From NCBI RefSeq assembly GCF_027533625.1, contig NZ_JAQAGZ010000007.1, positions 124,001 to 188,000 on the forward strand: 64,000 nucleotides of DNA, written 5' to 3'. How positions within the stretch are numbered: position 1 is the first letter of the stretch; each line of letters starts with the position of its first letter. Positions 8,938 to 18,413 of this stretch are shown here, piece by piece. The translations under genes were made by a program, and so were the position numbers. Source of the stretch: Paenibacillus gyeongsangnamensis. Its GTDB lineage: Bacteria > Bacillota > Bacilli > Paenibacillales > NBRC-103111. The notes under the pieces were generated by a model, which did not search any database, was not told the DNA's origin, and worked only from the letters and a program-made list of their open reading frames with translations.

Positions 8938-10743
8938 GTGCGGCGGTTTAAACAAGCGGCACAAGCCTTGAATTCCATCCGCAATAAAAGCTTCTTCTCC
9001 ATCCTGCTGTTCTTGATCATACCTTTCCTGCTTACCTTCTATTGGGTGGATAAGCCTCTGGAGAGCGTCATCGAGCAAAAGATCGGGGATTCCACCCGGG
9101 AGGCGCTTCACCAGGTCAAGTTTAATACGGAGCTGTTTCTGGAGGATATGCTGAGATCGGCCGTCGAAATTTCAACGAATCCCAGCATTACGGATCTGCT
9201 GATCCACCCCGAGCGGTTCACGGATTACGAAAAGCTGCGGCTGAAGGATAACGTGATCAACAAGCAATACAGCTCCTACTACACGGAAACGTATGTCACG
9301 CTGATGGATCTCTACGGCAACTGGCACAGCACGCGGTACATGGACGAAGGGCTTTACCAGCAGTATACGCAGTCGGCATGGTATAAGGATATGGTGCAGA
9401 AGCCGTTCCAGCTGCGCTGGATGCTCGTGAAGGACCATTATGTGTATTCGGACAAGCGGCCGCTGATTACGTTGGTCAAGACGATCACGGATCTGCAGAC
9501 GAAACGAAACATCGGCATGCTGCTCTTCGGAGTGGCCGAGACGGACCTGCGCAAATACCTCGGGATGCTGGAGGGTGAAGTGTATCTGGTCGACGGCGAA
9601 GGCACGGTCTTGTCGAGTCCCGACTCCGAGAAGATCGGCACAAGCATCGGCAAGGAGGCCTTCGCGGCGGAGCTTGGGAAAGCGGCCGGGGGACAATCGA
9701 TCGTGGTGAAGGATCGGGTCAAGTGGATCGTCAATTACGATACGGTGGGCCAAACCGGCTGGAAGATCGTGCAGCTGATACCGTACGATACGGTGTTCAA
9801 GGAAATTTTCGGCATCCGACGGGCTAATATCTTGATCGTGCTCGGCATCTTCATTGTGTTCATGTTCATTACGCTGTCGATCGCCTTAAGCATATCCCGC
9901 CCGCTCCAGCTGCTGAACAAAAAGATGCGCGAGGTGGAGGAACGGGACTTCAACAGCACGCTGCAAGTTTCAGGACCAAGCGAGATTTCCACGCTGATCG
10001 GCACCTACAACAAGATGCTGAAGCAAATCCGCGACCTGCTTCAGCGGGTAAAGGAGGAGTATCAGCAGAAGGAGGACATGAGGTTCAGGGCGCTGCAGGC
10101 GCAGATCAACCCCCATTTTATATTGAATACGCTGAACAACATTAAATGGATGGCTTATATCCGGGGCGTCAAGGAAGTAGGCGACATGCTGTCGAGCTTG
10201 GGAGGCATCCTGGAGGGGAGCATCGGGCGGGGCGGGAATCTGATCTCTCTGCGGCAGGAGCTGCAGTATATCGAGAACTATATTAACCTCATGAAGCTGA
10301 AATACAACGACAAGCTGACCGTCCATATCGATGTGCCGGATACATGCCTGGAGCAGGAAGTCATCAAGTTTCTGCTGCAGCCTGTCGTGGAGAATGCCAT
10401 CCAGCACGGAATCGAGCCCCTCCCGGGGAAAGGGGAAATCCGGATCGAAGCCGAGGCGGCGGAGGCGCTCCTGATTCTCCGTGTTCGCGATAACGGCGTA
10501 GGCATACCCGAGGCGAAGCTGGCGGAGATCCGGCAGCGGCTCGAGACGGAAACCGGTGAGCCCCCGTCGCAGCATATCGGGCTGAAGAATGTGCATGAGC
10601 GCATTCGCTACCATTACGGGGAGGCCTATGGTTTAACCGTGGACAGCAGGCCGGGGGAAGGAACGGAAGTGCGGCTTGCGCTCCCGCTGATAACGTACCG
10701 AAAGGAAGAGTCGCATGAAACCCAAAATCATGCTGGTAGATGA
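8938..10743 (+). CDS. YesM-type sensor histidine kinase
   Basis: 601 residues from the GTG at 8938, which sits 9 bp after GAGGAGG; the ATG at 8920 overlaps that ribosome site and is less likely. A TM segment at about 17-37 and another near 290-312 frame a large extracytoplasmic sensor, followed by HAMP, a His_kinase (PF06580) domain with the H-box QAQINPHFILNTLNNIKW, and an HATPase with NGVGI and HERIRYHYG blocks. It would autophosphorylate on the His of NPHF and pass phosphate to the YesN-type regulator that overlaps its 3' end by 29 bp. Because the sialic-acid operon follows, a sialic-acid-related extracellular ligand is a reasonable inference. Confidence 0.93.
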   Translation: MRRFKQAAQALNSIRNKSFFSILLFLIIPFLLTFYWVDKPLESVIEQKIGDSTREALHQVKFNTELFLEDMLRSAVEISTNPSITDLLIHPERFTDYEKLRLKDNVINKQYSSYYTETYVTLMDLYGNWHSTRYMDEGLYQQYTQSAWYKDMVQKPFQLRWMLVKDHYVYSDKRPLITLVKTITDLQTKRNIGMLLFGVAETDLRKYLGMLEGEVYLVDGEGTVLSSPDSEKIGTSIGKEAFAAELGKAAGGQSIVVKDRVKWIVNYDTVGQTGWKIVQLIPYDTVFKEIFGIRRANILIVLGIFIVFMFITLSIALSISRPLQLLNKKMREVEERDFNSTLQVSGPSEISTLIGTYNKMLKQIRDLLQRVKEEYQQKEDMRFRALQAQINPHFILNTLNNIKWMAYIRGVKEVGDMLSSLGGILEGSIGRGGNLISLRQELQYIENYINLMKLKYNDKLTVHIDVPDTCLEQEVIKFLLQPVVENAIQHGIEPLPGKGEIRIEAEAAEALLILRVRDNGVGIPEAKLAEIRQRLETETGEPPSQHIGLKNVHERIRYHYGEAYGLTVDSRPGEGTEVRLALPLITYRKEESHETQNHAGR

Positions 10744-12295
10744 CGAATTTCTCGTCCGGCTCGGCATCAAGTCGCTCATCGACTGGGAGGAGCAGGGCTT
10801 CGTCTACGCCGGCGATGCGCCGGACGGGGAGGCGGCCCTCGCACTGATGGAGGGGAACGTTCCGGATATTTTGCTGACCGATATTCTGATGCCGAACATG
10901 AACGGGCTGGAGCTGATCGAAGCGGTCCGGAAGCGGTATCCCGCAACGCGGATCATCGTGCTTAGCAGTCACGATGAGTATGAGTACGTGCGCCAAGCGA
11001 TGAAGCTCGGCGTCGACGATTACATCCTGAAGGCATCCCTAAAGCCGGACGAGCTGCTCCAGCTTCTGCACGATACCGCACGCAAAATCAGCGCGGTCCG
11101 CCTGGAACCCGGCCTGCGGGAGCTTCAAGATGACGCCGGGTGGCAGGACAACGACCTCAGGGCATGGCTTGAACGGCAGCTCGGCGAGCCGTTCGATGAA
11201 GAGAGCGCCCCGGATCCGCTGGAGCTCGGAACGGACAATTTACTGATTAGGCTGAGGGCGGAAAGCGCCGGCCGCATCGCGGGGGACCGGAGGCTGGAGC
11301 GGCAGACCGTTATCAATCTCCTTGAGCCGGAGCGCTCCTCCGGGCTGCGCGGGTTCGCGATCCCTCTGAAGGAGGACGAGCTGGTGCTTCTTCTCTCCAT
11401 GGAGGAGCGGAAGGCTTCCGAGCCGGACCGGCTGAAGCAGCTGTGCGAGGATTGGATTCGGCGCGCCAAACGGTATGTCGGCGTGTCGCTTACCGCAGGC
11501 ATAAGCAGGCCTTTCCAGGGGAAAGCTGACATCCGAAAGGCTTATTTCGAAGCCGGTGAGGCGCTTCGTCGAGGCTCCTTCTATGAAGGCAAAGAAAAGG
11601 CTTATGCCTTCCCCGGGCCGGCGGAGGAGGGAGGCGCTATGATTCTCCCTGAGGCGGAGGAGCAGGTGCTGAAGCGGGCGCTCGAGGAAGAGGACGCCGA
11701 AAGCCTGGAGCAGGGGCTCCAAGGCTTCTTTGACCGGATGCTGGCGGCCCGGGTCACCGTGGAACGGAGCGTCCAGCTGTTTCTCCGGCTCTTTCATCTC
11801 ATCGAAGCGAAATGGAAGCCGGTGCTCGGCGACTGGTTCGCCGAGTTGGAAAGCGAGGGCCCGCTCTATAAGCAGATCGTTGCGTTCGAGGAGCTGGAGG
11901 AGGCCCGGCGCTGGTTCGGGCGTCTGCTCGAAGACGGCTTGCAGCGCCTCCGCAGCCGGAGGCCGGAGCCGATGCACGATGACATCCGCGAGCTGGTGCG
12001 CTACATGAAGGCGAATTATACGCAGGAGCTGACCCTGCGGCAAGCGGCGGAGCGGGTGAACATGAACGAAAGCTACCTCAGCACGCTGTTCAAGAAAGAA
12101 ACGGGCCTCGGCTTTATCGAATATTTGAACCAGCTTCGCATGGATAAAGCCGCGCAGCTGCTGGCCGAGACGAACATGCCGAGCTATCTCATCGCAGAGC
12201 GGGTGGGCTACGAGAACATCAATTATTTCGGCCGCCTGTTCAAGAAAACGATGGGCCTGAGCCCCCAGCAGTACCGGGTCAAGCATCAAAGCTAA
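10715..12295 (+). CDS. YesN-type response regulator, AraC DNA-binding domain
   Basis: 526 residues. The N-terminal receiver has the acidic pair D9/D10, the predicted phospho-acceptor D56 in LLTDILMPNMNG, and a conserved Lys in YILKASLKP. A long linker region follows, then a C-terminal pair of AraC helix-turn-helix motifs (about 425-520) with LRQAAERVNMNESYLSTLF and IAERVGYENINYFGRLFKK. It is translationally coupled to the kinase. The obvious target is the downstream transporter / nan operon, whose -10 box has only a weak -35, as expected for activator dependence. The target is inferred from position. Confidence 0.93.
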   Translation: MKPKIMLVDDEFLVRLGIKSLIDWEEQGFVYAGDAPDGEAALALMEGNVPDILLTDILMPNMNGLELIEAVRKRYPATRIIVLSSHDEYEYVRQAMKLGVDDYILKASLKPDELLQLLHDTARKISAVRLEPGLRELQDDAGWQDNDLRAWLERQLGEPFDEESAPDPLELGTDNLLIRLRAESAGRIAGDRRLERQTVINLLEPERSSGLRGFAIPLKEDELVLLLSMEERKASEPDRLKQLCEDWIRRAKRYVGVSLTAGISRPFQGKADIRKAYFEAGEALRRGSFYEGKEKAYAFPGPAEEGGAMILPEAEEQVLKRALEEEDAESLEQGLQGFFDRMLAARVTVERSVQLFLRLFHLIEAKWKPVLGDWFAELESEGPLYKQIVAFEELEEARRWFGRLLEDGLQRLRSRRPEPMHDDIRELVRYMKANYTQELTLRQAAERVNMNESYLSTLFKKETGLGFIEYLNQLRMDKAAQLLAETNMPSYLIAERVGYENINYFGRLFKKTMGLSPQQYRVKHQS

Positions 12296-12349
12296 AAATA
12301 GTGAACATCGCAGCCTTAAATAAATGAATACGCTTCCTCCCCTCCAAAC

Positions 12350-12417
12350 AAAGTGAACGAAGAGCAAAAATCCGTTCCTTCAGAATGGAGGGGTATCTGT
12401 CTATAATCTGTTTTGTA
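12350..12417 (+). promoter_or_regulatory. Probable activated promoter of the sialic-acid operon
   Basis: A perfect TATAAT lies at 12412-12417, 38 bp before the lipoprotein start, but the -35 position is AG-rich and poor. Just upstream are GTGAACG (12353-12359) and CGTTCC (12373-12378), which form an imperfect inverted pair and could be the binding region for the preceding YesN-type regulator. A further GTGAAC copy is at 12301-12306. Confidence 0.45.
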
Positions 12418-12454
12418 AGCGATTTATTCAAGAGAATTCAGGAGGGTATAAGGG

Positions 12455-13789
12455 ATGAGGAAAACGCTTGCTTTACTTATGGCTCCGGTGCTGACGGCCG
12501 GACTGCTGGCAGGCTGCGGCAGCAATGGCCAGGAGCCCGCAAAAAGCGCCGCGGGCACGAAGGGCAACGACGCCTCGGCCGCCAAGGTTGAATTGACCTG
12601 GTGGGTCATTCAGGACGAGGATGCGTACGGCACTTTTTACGACAATATGATCGATAAATTCCAGAAGCAGAATCCGAGCGTGAAGATCAAGAGGGAAATC
12701 ATCCCGAGCGACAAAATCAACGAGAAGCTCAGCATCGCCGCCAATACGGGGCAGCTGCCCGACCTTCAGCAGGGCTCGATCTTCTGGCCGCTGTCCTACG
12801 CTTACAAGGATTTGATGGTGCCGCTCGACGATATTATCGACAAGGCCGACTTCGACGACGCGATTCTGAAGAGCGTATCGGTAAACAACAAGATCTATAT
12901 TTATCCGAACAACACGACGGCGATCGGTCTGATCGTCAATAAGGATCTGTTCAAGGCCAAGGGGGCGCTCGATCTGCTGCCGAAAAACATGGAATCGTGG
13001 ACGATGGACCAGTTCTTGAAGGCGGCCAAGGCGGTGACGGATCCGGCCAAAGGCACCTACGGCTACGCCATGTATGCCGCCGATACGGGCGGTGATCAAG
13101 GCCACCACGCCATGCTGTGGGGCTACGGCGCCAAGTCGTTCAGCGACGACAACAAGAAGGCGATCCTCAATTCACCTGAGGGCATCGAGGGCTTGAAATT
13201 CTACGTGAACCTCGTCGACGAGAAGGTGGTGCCTCCGGGCGCCGCGGGTCTGAAGGCGACCGAGGTCATCAACAACATGTTCCCGCAGGGCAAAATCGGC
13301 ATGACGATGGGCAACATCGGCCATATCGGCGCGTTCGAGAAATCGTTCAAGGACGGCACGAACAAGCCGTTCGAGCTCGATATGGTGCCGTACCCTACCA
13401 AGGACGGCAAGGGGACGAATTCGGTGCTGTTCGGTTACGGCACCTGGGTATGGAAATCGAAGGATCCGGCACACGTGGAATGGGCGAAGAAATTCACGCA
13501 GTTCATCAACAGCAAGGAGAACATGGCCGAGCTGGCCAAAATCCCTTCGGTCGTGCCGACCCGCAAATCGCTTGCGAGCAACTACAAGGAGGATTCGTTC
13601 CAGGGCAAGACGATCAAGCTGTTCAAAAGCACGGGCAACGTTGGCGTCAGCGTTCCGGGTTATGCGGAAACGCGGGCGGCCTTCTATCCGGAGCTTCAAG
13701 CGGCGCTGACGAAGGCGAAGACACCGGAGCAGGCGCTGAACGATTGGGTCAAGAAGGCGAACGATATTATCGACCGCAGCTCGAAATAA
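12455..13789 (+). CDS. Sugar ABC transporter substrate-binding lipoprotein (probable sialic acid)
   Basis: 444 residues with a lipoprotein signal peptide (lipobox LLAGC, lipidated Cys21) and a family-1 solute-binding (MalE/UgpB-type) fold: ELTWWVIQDED at the mature N-terminus, TGQLPDLQQGS, and a C-terminal AALTKAKTPEQALNDW. It starts the operon that carries two permeases and nanA, nanE, nanK and nanQ, so the ligand is inferred to be N-acetylneuraminate or its 2,7-anhydro form. It would deliver the sugar at the outer membrane leaflet to the permease pair. No ATPase gene is in the operon; a shared MsmX/UgpC-type ATPase is usual for such importers in Bacillota. Confidence 0.9.
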   Translation: MRKTLALLMAPVLTAGLLAGCGSNGQEPAKSAAGTKGNDASAAKVELTWWVIQDEDAYGTFYDNMIDKFQKQNPSVKIKREIIPSDKINEKLSIAANTGQLPDLQQGSIFWPLSYAYKDLMVPLDDIIDKADFDDAILKSVSVNNKIYIYPNNTTAIGLIVNKDLFKAKGALDLLPKNMESWTMDQFLKAAKAVTDPAKGTYGYAMYAADTGGDQGHHAMLWGYGAKSFSDDNKKAILNSPEGIEGLKFYVNLVDEKVVPPGAAGLKATEVINNMFPQGKIGMTMGNIGHIGAFEKSFKDGTNKPFELDMVPYPTKDGKGTNSVLFGYGTWVWKSKDPAHVEWAKKFTQFINSKENMAELAKIPSVVPTRKSLASNYKEDSFQGKTIKLFKSTGNVGVSVPGYAETRAAFYPELQAALTKAKTPEQALNDWVKKANDIIDRSSK

Positions 13790-13810
13790 ACGTACAAGCT
13801 ATCCCCGCGC

Positions 13811-13833
13811 GGGTCCGGCAAAAGCCGGTTCCC
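13811..13833 (+). other. Intercistronic stem-loop between binding protein and permease
   Basis: GGG-T-CCGGC and GCCGG-TT-CCC pair around an AAAA loop, with no T tract. It sits in the 85-bp gap between the binding lipoprotein and the first permease. Such hairpins typically stabilise the upstream message and let the binding protein be made in excess. Confidence 0.55.
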
Positions 13834-13874
13834 CGGGATGGGGGCACATCATAAGAAGAGAGGGGGATTCGCTG

Positions 13875-14768
13875 ATGACATCGACAACGGCCGGACGGAG
13901 AAACCGGATCGGAGGCGGCATGTGGGGACTGTTCTTCATCGCGCCGTTTGCCGTCTTCTTTCTCCTGTTCGAAATTTATCCCATGATCCGGGCGGTTTAT
14001 TTAAGTCTGTTCGATTACGGTCTCGGCAAGCAAAGCTGGGTCGGCCTCGGCAATTATGCCCGCCTCATGAAGGATGCCGTATTCATGAAATCCGTCGTCA
14101 ACACGCTGGGCTTCGTGGTCGGCACGGTGCCGCTCACTTTCCTGTTCGCCATGTTCGCCGCAACGGTCATTTATAACAAAGGCCCGGCGCTGGCTGCTTT
14201 CTTCCGCGGCGCCTTCTATTTGCCCATCGTGGCCTCGCAGGTCATTCTGTCGATTATTTGGGCCTGGATTTACAATCCGGTCAGCGGCGTCGCCAACTAT
14301 GTGCTGTCGTTGGTACACGTGGGGCCTTATATGTGGCTTTCGGACGAACGGCTGGCGCTGCCTGCACTCATTCTGATCGTCGTGACGTTCAACGTCGGTC
14401 AGCCGGTCATCCTGCTGCTCGCCGCAATGGGTAACATCTCGCCGGATTATTACGAGGCCGCGGATATCGACGGCGCATCGGCCTGGACGAAGTTCCGCCA
14501 TATCACGCTGCCGCTCCTGAAGCCGACGTCGCTCTATATTCTGGTCATGGCGACGATCTGGGCGTTCCAGACGTTCATCGTAGTGCAGATGCTGACGGGG
14601 GGAGGCCCGAATTATGCGACCTCAACGATCATGTATTTGCTGTACAACACGGCCTTTGTGTACGGTCAGCTCGGGTTGGCTTCAGCGATGGGCATTATCA
14701 TTACCGCACTCATCTCCATTGTCGCCTTCGCCCAGTTCAAGCTGATGAAGGCCGACGTAGAATTTTAG
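13875..14768 (+). CDS. Sugar ABC transporter permease, MalF/UgpA type
   Basis: 297 residues with six predicted membrane helices, starting with a hydrophobic helix at about 17-38. The cytoplasmic EAA loop reads YYEAADIDGASAWTKFRHITLPLLKP, with the conserved G and following LP, and docks the ATPase. AGAGAGGGGG precedes the ATG. It pairs with the MalG-type permease 19 bp downstream. Substrate inferred from the operon: sialic acid. Confidence 0.93.
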   Translation: MTSTTAGRRNRIGGGMWGLFFIAPFAVFFLLFEIYPMIRAVYLSLFDYGLGKQSWVGLGNYARLMKDAVFMKSVVNTLGFVVGTVPLTFLFAMFAATVIYNKGPALAAFFRGAFYLPIVASQVILSIIWAWIYNPVSGVANYVLSLVHVGPYMWLSDERLALPALILIVVTFNVGQPVILLLAAMGNISPDYYEAADIDGASAWTKFRHITLPLLKPTSLYILVMATIWAFQTFIVVQMLTGGGPNYATSTIMYLLYNTAFVYGQLGLASAMGIIITALISIVAFAQFKLMKADVEF

Positions 14769-14787
14769 AGAAAAGGAGGGGTTTCGG

Positions 14788-15618
14788 ATGGGAAACCTGG
14801 GGTTCAAGGCGGTCAAAATCGCAGCTGACGCCGTACTGTACCTTCTAGCCGCTTTGTTTATCTTCCCGCTGTACTGGATGACGACCGGCGCCTTCAAGGA
14901 TCAGACTTCGTCCGTGGCGTTTCCTCCGGAGCTGATTCCGTCTGCGCCAACGCTGGTGAACTTCCGGAAGCTGGTTGGTGACGGCATGATTTTTCACTGG
15001 CTGTACAACAGCATATTCACCTCCGTCATAGCGACGGCCGGCGTCTGCTTGGTGGCGTCAATGGCGGGCTACGCGCTGACGAAGCGGAAGTTCTGGGGCG
15101 CGAACCATTCTTTCACCTTGATTGTGGTCGTCATGTTCATTCCAAGACAGATTACGCTCGTTCCTTTGTTTACGATGATGCGTGATTTGAATCTGGTCGG
15201 CACGCTCGCCAGCGTGATTCTGCCTGTTATTTGCCTGCCCTTCGGCGTGTTTCTGATGAAGCAGTTCAGCCAATCGGTGCCGACCGAGCTGCTGGAGGCG
15301 GGGAAGATCGACGGCTGCTCGGAGCTCGGGCTGTTCTTCCGCATTTTTCTGCCGGTCATTAAGCCGGCCATCGGTGCGCTGGCGATCTTTGCTTTTACGT
15401 ATACGTGGAACGATTTCTTGTGGCAGCTGGTGATGCTCAGCGATCATGCGAAAATGACCATCAACGTCGGCATTGCGACGATGGTGACCGAATACGTGGC
15501 CAACTATGGCCTGCAGATGGCCGCGGCGACGCTCGGGTTTCTCCCGGTGTTCGTGATGTTTATCGGGTTCCAGCGGTATTTTGTCAAAGGCATTACGATG
15601 GGGAGCTTGAAAGGATAG
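14788..15618 (+). CDS. Sugar ABC transporter permease, MalG/UgpE type
   Basis: 276 residues, six predicted TM helices, EAA-loop LLEAGKIDGCSELGLFFRIFLP and the C-terminal FQRYFVKGITMGSLKG signature of MalG-type permeases. AAAGGAGGGG precedes the ATG. It forms the translocation pore together with the upstream permease; 31 bp separate it from the oxidoreductase gene, so it is co-transcribed. Confidence 0.93.
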   Translation: MGNLGFKAVKIAADAVLYLLAALFIFPLYWMTTGAFKDQTSSVAFPPELIPSAPTLVNFRKLVGDGMIFHWLYNSIFTSVIATAGVCLVASMAGYALTKRKFWGANHSFTLIVVVMFIPRQITLVPLFTMMRDLNLVGTLASVILPVICLPFGVFLMKQFSQSVPTELLEAGKIDGCSELGLFFRIFLPVIKPAIGALAIFAFTYTWNDFLWQLVMLSDHAKMTINVGIATMVTEYVANYGLQMAAATLGFLPVFVMFIGFQRYFVKGITMGSLKG

Positions 15619-15649
15619 TCCCTTGTTCAGGGAGAGAGGGGTTAATGGG

Positions 15650-16744
15650 ATGAAGACGATTCGTTATGGCGTGGTCGGCTGCGGTTACTTCGGAGGAGAG
15701 CTGGCCCGTATTGTTCACAGCATGGAAGGCGCCGCGTTGTCCGCGGTCTTCGGCGGACGCGACGCGGCCGAGCTTGCGGAGGAGCTGGGCTGCGAAGCGG
15801 AGGAAAGCCTGGACCGGTTGGTGCACCGGGACGATATTGACGCCGTGATCGTGGCCAGTCCGAGTCATTTGCACTATGAGGCGGCCGTGAAGGCGGCCCG
15901 GAACGGAAAGCACGTGTTCTGCGAAAAGCCGCTTGCGCTGACGCTCAAGGATTGCGAAGAAATGCTTGAGGCAAGCCGTGAGTGCGGCGTGACGTTCATG
16001 GCCGGGCATATCATGCATTTCATGCGCGGTGTGAAGCGGGTGAAGGAATGGATCGCCGCCGGCGAGATCGGACGCCCCTTGGTATGCCATTCGGAGCGGA
16101 CGGGCTGGGAAGAACGGCAGCGCGTCGTCAGCTGGAAGAAGAACCGGATGACGTCCGGAGGCCACCTGTTTCATCACATTCATGAGCTGGATCTGCTCCA
16201 GGCGATCATGGGACCGGCCGTGTCGGTCAGCGCCGCCGGAGGCAATCTTGCGCATCAGGGGGAGGGCTTCGGCGACGAGGAGGATGTGCTGCTGCTGACG
16301 CTGGAGTTCTCGGACGGACGGCTCGGCACGATGCAGTATGGCTCCGGCTTTCGTTGGGGCGAGCATTACGTCAAGATCAACGGCTCGGAGGGCGCGATTC
16401 TGTTGGACATGAAGCATTCGCGCATCCAGCTGAAGAACCGGCGGGGACTCTTGACCGAACCGCTGAATTACTCGGAGGAAGAAGATGCGGAGCGCGCTTT
16501 ATCTTACGAGAAGCTCGACGGCGGGATCGTCTACGGCAGCCCGCAGACGAAGCTGCCGGGATGGCTGACGACGGTGATGAAGCTGGAGATGGAGGCGTTG
16601 CGGGACGTGCTGCAGGGCAAGCCGGCAGACGGTAGCTACGGCTCCCTGTTCGACGGCTCTGCGGGAAGGGCCTCGATCGCGACGGCGGAAGCGGCGATGA
16701 CGGCTTTGCATGAACGCTCTTGGGTCGGCATAAATCATAAGTAA
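15650..16744 (+). CDS. Gfo/Idh/MocA oxidoreductase, candidate 2,7-anhydro-Neu5Ac oxidoreductase
   Basis: 364 residues from the ATG at 15650, which has GAGAGAGGGG upstream; a TTG at 15623 only adds a non-conserved extension. The N-terminal Rossmann motif GVVGCGYFGGELA binds NAD(P), the FCEKPLALTLKDCEEM block carries the family's conserved EKP Lys, and HHIHELDLLQ holds the catalytic-region His residues. Gfo/Idh enzymes in sialic-acid clusters (R. gnavus NanOx, E. coli YjhC) convert 2,7-anhydro-Neu5Ac to Neu5Ac with a transient redox step. The position between the importer and nanA suits that role, which is inferred here; a different sugar oxidoreductase activity is possible. Confidence 0.85.
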   Translation: MKTIRYGVVGCGYFGGELARIVHSMEGAALSAVFGGRDAAELAEELGCEAEESLDRLVHRDDIDAVIVASPSHLHYEAAVKAARNGKHVFCEKPLALTLKDCEEMLEASRECGVTFMAGHIMHFMRGVKRVKEWIAAGEIGRPLVCHSERTGWEERQRVVSWKKNRMTSGGHLFHHIHELDLLQAIMGPAVSVSAAGGNLAHQGEGFGDEEDVLLLTLEFSDGRLGTMQYGSGFRWGEHYVKINGSEGAILLDMKHSRIQLKNRRGLLTEPLNYSEEEDAERALSYEKLDGGIVYGSPQTKLPGWLTTVMKLEMEALRDVLQGKPADGSYGSLFDGSAGRASIATAEAAMTALHERSWVGINHK

Positions 16745-16768
16745 TGCTCGAGGGAGAAGGAGACGGAG

Positions 16769-17704
16769 ATGGAGATGGGCGATATGAAAACGTATGATCT
16801 GGAACGATTCAAAGGCATTACGATTGCGATGTACGCTTGCTATGACGCGAATGGGGAAATCAGCACCGAAGCGGTCAAGCAGCTGGCCCGCCATTACGTC
16901 GGACTCGGCGTGACCGGCTTATATGTCGGGGGAAGCACCGGCGAAGGGATGCTGCAGAGCGTAGAGGAACGGAAGCTGGTGCTGGAAGCGGTCATGGAAG
17001 AGGTCGGAGGCGAGCTGACGATTATCGTTCACGTCGGAGCCGCCGCGACGAAGGACAGCGTGGAGCTGGCCAAGCATGCGGAGGTTGTCGGTGCCGATGC
17101 AATCTCGGCGGTACCCGCAATTTATTACCGGCTCTCGCCGGCCAGCGTCGAGCGTCATTGGCAGGCGATGATCGACAGTACGTCATTGCCGTTCATTATT
17201 TATCATATTCCGCAGACGACCGGCTTCCAGCTGTCCACGGAGCTTTTGAAGCGAATGGCGGCTCAGGAGCAGGTCATCGGGGTGAAAATTTCGTCGGAGA
17301 GCACGTTCGAGCTGCAGCAGTTCAAGGCGGCCGGGGGCCCCGAATTCCTTGTCCTGAACGGCCCGGACGAGCAGTATTTGGCCGGCCGGAGTATCGGCGC
17401 TGACGGCGGCATCGGCGGAACGTACGGCGTCATGCCGGAGCTGTTCGTGAAGATTGAGCAGTGCTTTCGCGAAGGAAAAATGAAGGAAGCGCTCGAATGG
17501 CAGAACCGGGTGAACGAGGTGATTACGGGACTTTTGGCGCTGCCTTCGTTATACGGCGGATGCAAGGCGATCCTGAAGCTTCGTGGGCTCGACATCGGGG
17601 AGCCGCGGCTTCCGCTGTTGCCGATTCCTTCGGAAGCCATGGATGAGGTTGCCCGGCTGAACGAAAAGATTCTCGGCTATATCGAGCAGGCAAAGGCGGA
17701 ATAA
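16769..17704 (+). CDS. nanA: N-acetylneuraminate lyase
   Basis: 311 residues of the DapA/NanA class I aldolase family. GGSTGEG at 54-60 is the carboxylate-binding loop, Y145 in the IIYHIPQTTG block is the predicted catalytic Tyr, and K173 in GVKISS is the predicted Schiff-base Lys. FLVLNGPDEQ replaces the DHDPS-type loop as expected for lyases. It would cleave N-acetylneuraminate to pyruvate and N-acetylmannosamine in the cytoplasm. The immediate neighbours nanE and nanK make the lyase assignment much more likely than dihydrodipicolinate synthase. GAAGGAG lies 6 bp before the chosen ATG; ATGs at 16775 and 16784 are alternatives. Confidence 0.92.
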   Translation: MEMGDMKTYDLERFKGITIAMYACYDANGEISTEAVKQLARHYVGLGVTGLYVGGSTGEGMLQSVEERKLVLEAVMEEVGGELTIIVHVGAAATKDSVELAKHAEVVGADAISAVPAIYYRLSPASVERHWQAMIDSTSLPFIIYHIPQTTGFQLSTELLKRMAAQEQVIGVKISSESTFELQQFKAAGGPEFLVLNGPDEQYLAGRSIGADGGIGGTYGVMPELFVKIEQCFREGKMKEALEWQNRVNEVITGLLALPSLYGGCKAILKLRGLDIGEPRLPLLPIPSEAMDEVARLNEKILGYIEQAKAE

Positions 17705-17716
17705 GGAGGAAGCAAA

Positions 17717-18397
17717 GTGAATAAAAGCAATCGATTTGCGGAGGGCGGACTCATCGTTTCCTGCCAGGCGCTGGAGGACGAGCCGCTGCACGGCGGCGAT
17801 ACGATGGCGAAGATGGCCAAGGCGGCGGAGCAGTCCGGGGCGATCGGAATCCGTACGAACGGCGTGCACGATATTATTGCGATTAAGCAAGCGGTGCGGC
17901 TCCCGGTCATAGGGCTCATCAAGCGCGTTATTCCCGGCTCGGATGTGTTCATTACGCCGACGCTCGAAGAGGTGCGGGCCATCATCGAAGCGGGTGCGGA
18001 CGTTGTCGCGCTCGATGTGACCGACCGGGAGAGCCGCTTGAGCGAGGCGGAGGCGCTGATTGAATATGCGCATCAAGCCGGCGTGCAGGTGATAGCCGAT
18101 GTGTCGACTTATGAGGAAGGGCTGGCTGCGGAGCGGCTCGGGGCCGACTATATCGGCACGACGTTGTCCGGCTATACGCCGTACAGCCTGCAGCAGGAGG
18201 GGCCGGACCTGGAGTTGGTGCGCCGTTTAAGCGGAACGGCGGGCGTTCCTGTCATCGCCGAAGGCCGCATCTGGACGCCGGAGGATGCCGTCCGGGCGCT
18301 GGACGCCGGGGCGCGGAACGTGGTGGTCGGTAGCGCCATCACGCGGCCGCAGCTGATTGCCCAGCGCTATGTGGCCGCGCTCCGCAGCCGGGTGTGA
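17717..18397 (+). CDS. nanE: N-acetylmannosamine-6-phosphate 2-epimerase
   Basis: 226 residues, GTG start preceded by AAGGAGG, 12 bp after nanA. It is a TIM-barrel protein with the NanE signatures GLIVSCQALEDEPLH at the N-terminus, GAIGIRTNG, PVIGLIKR, DVVALDVTDR and a C-terminal phosphate-binding GTTLSGYT / VIAEGRI / NVVVGSAITRP series. It converts ManNAc-6-P to GlcNAc-6-P, the third catabolic step. A 4-bp overlap-like spacing with nanK suggests coupling. Confidence 0.95.
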   Translation: MNKSNRFAEGGLIVSCQALEDEPLHGGDTMAKMAKAAEQSGAIGIRTNGVHDIIAIKQAVRLPVIGLIKRVIPGSDVFITPTLEEVRAIIEAGADVVALDVTDRESRLSEAEALIEYAHQAGVQVIADVSTYEEGLAAERLGADYIGTTLSGYTPYSLQQEGPDLELVRRLSGTAGVPVIAEGRIWTPEDAVRALDAGARNVVVGSAITRPQLIAQRYVAALRSRV

Positions 18398-18413
18398 AGG
18401 AGGCGGGGCAAGG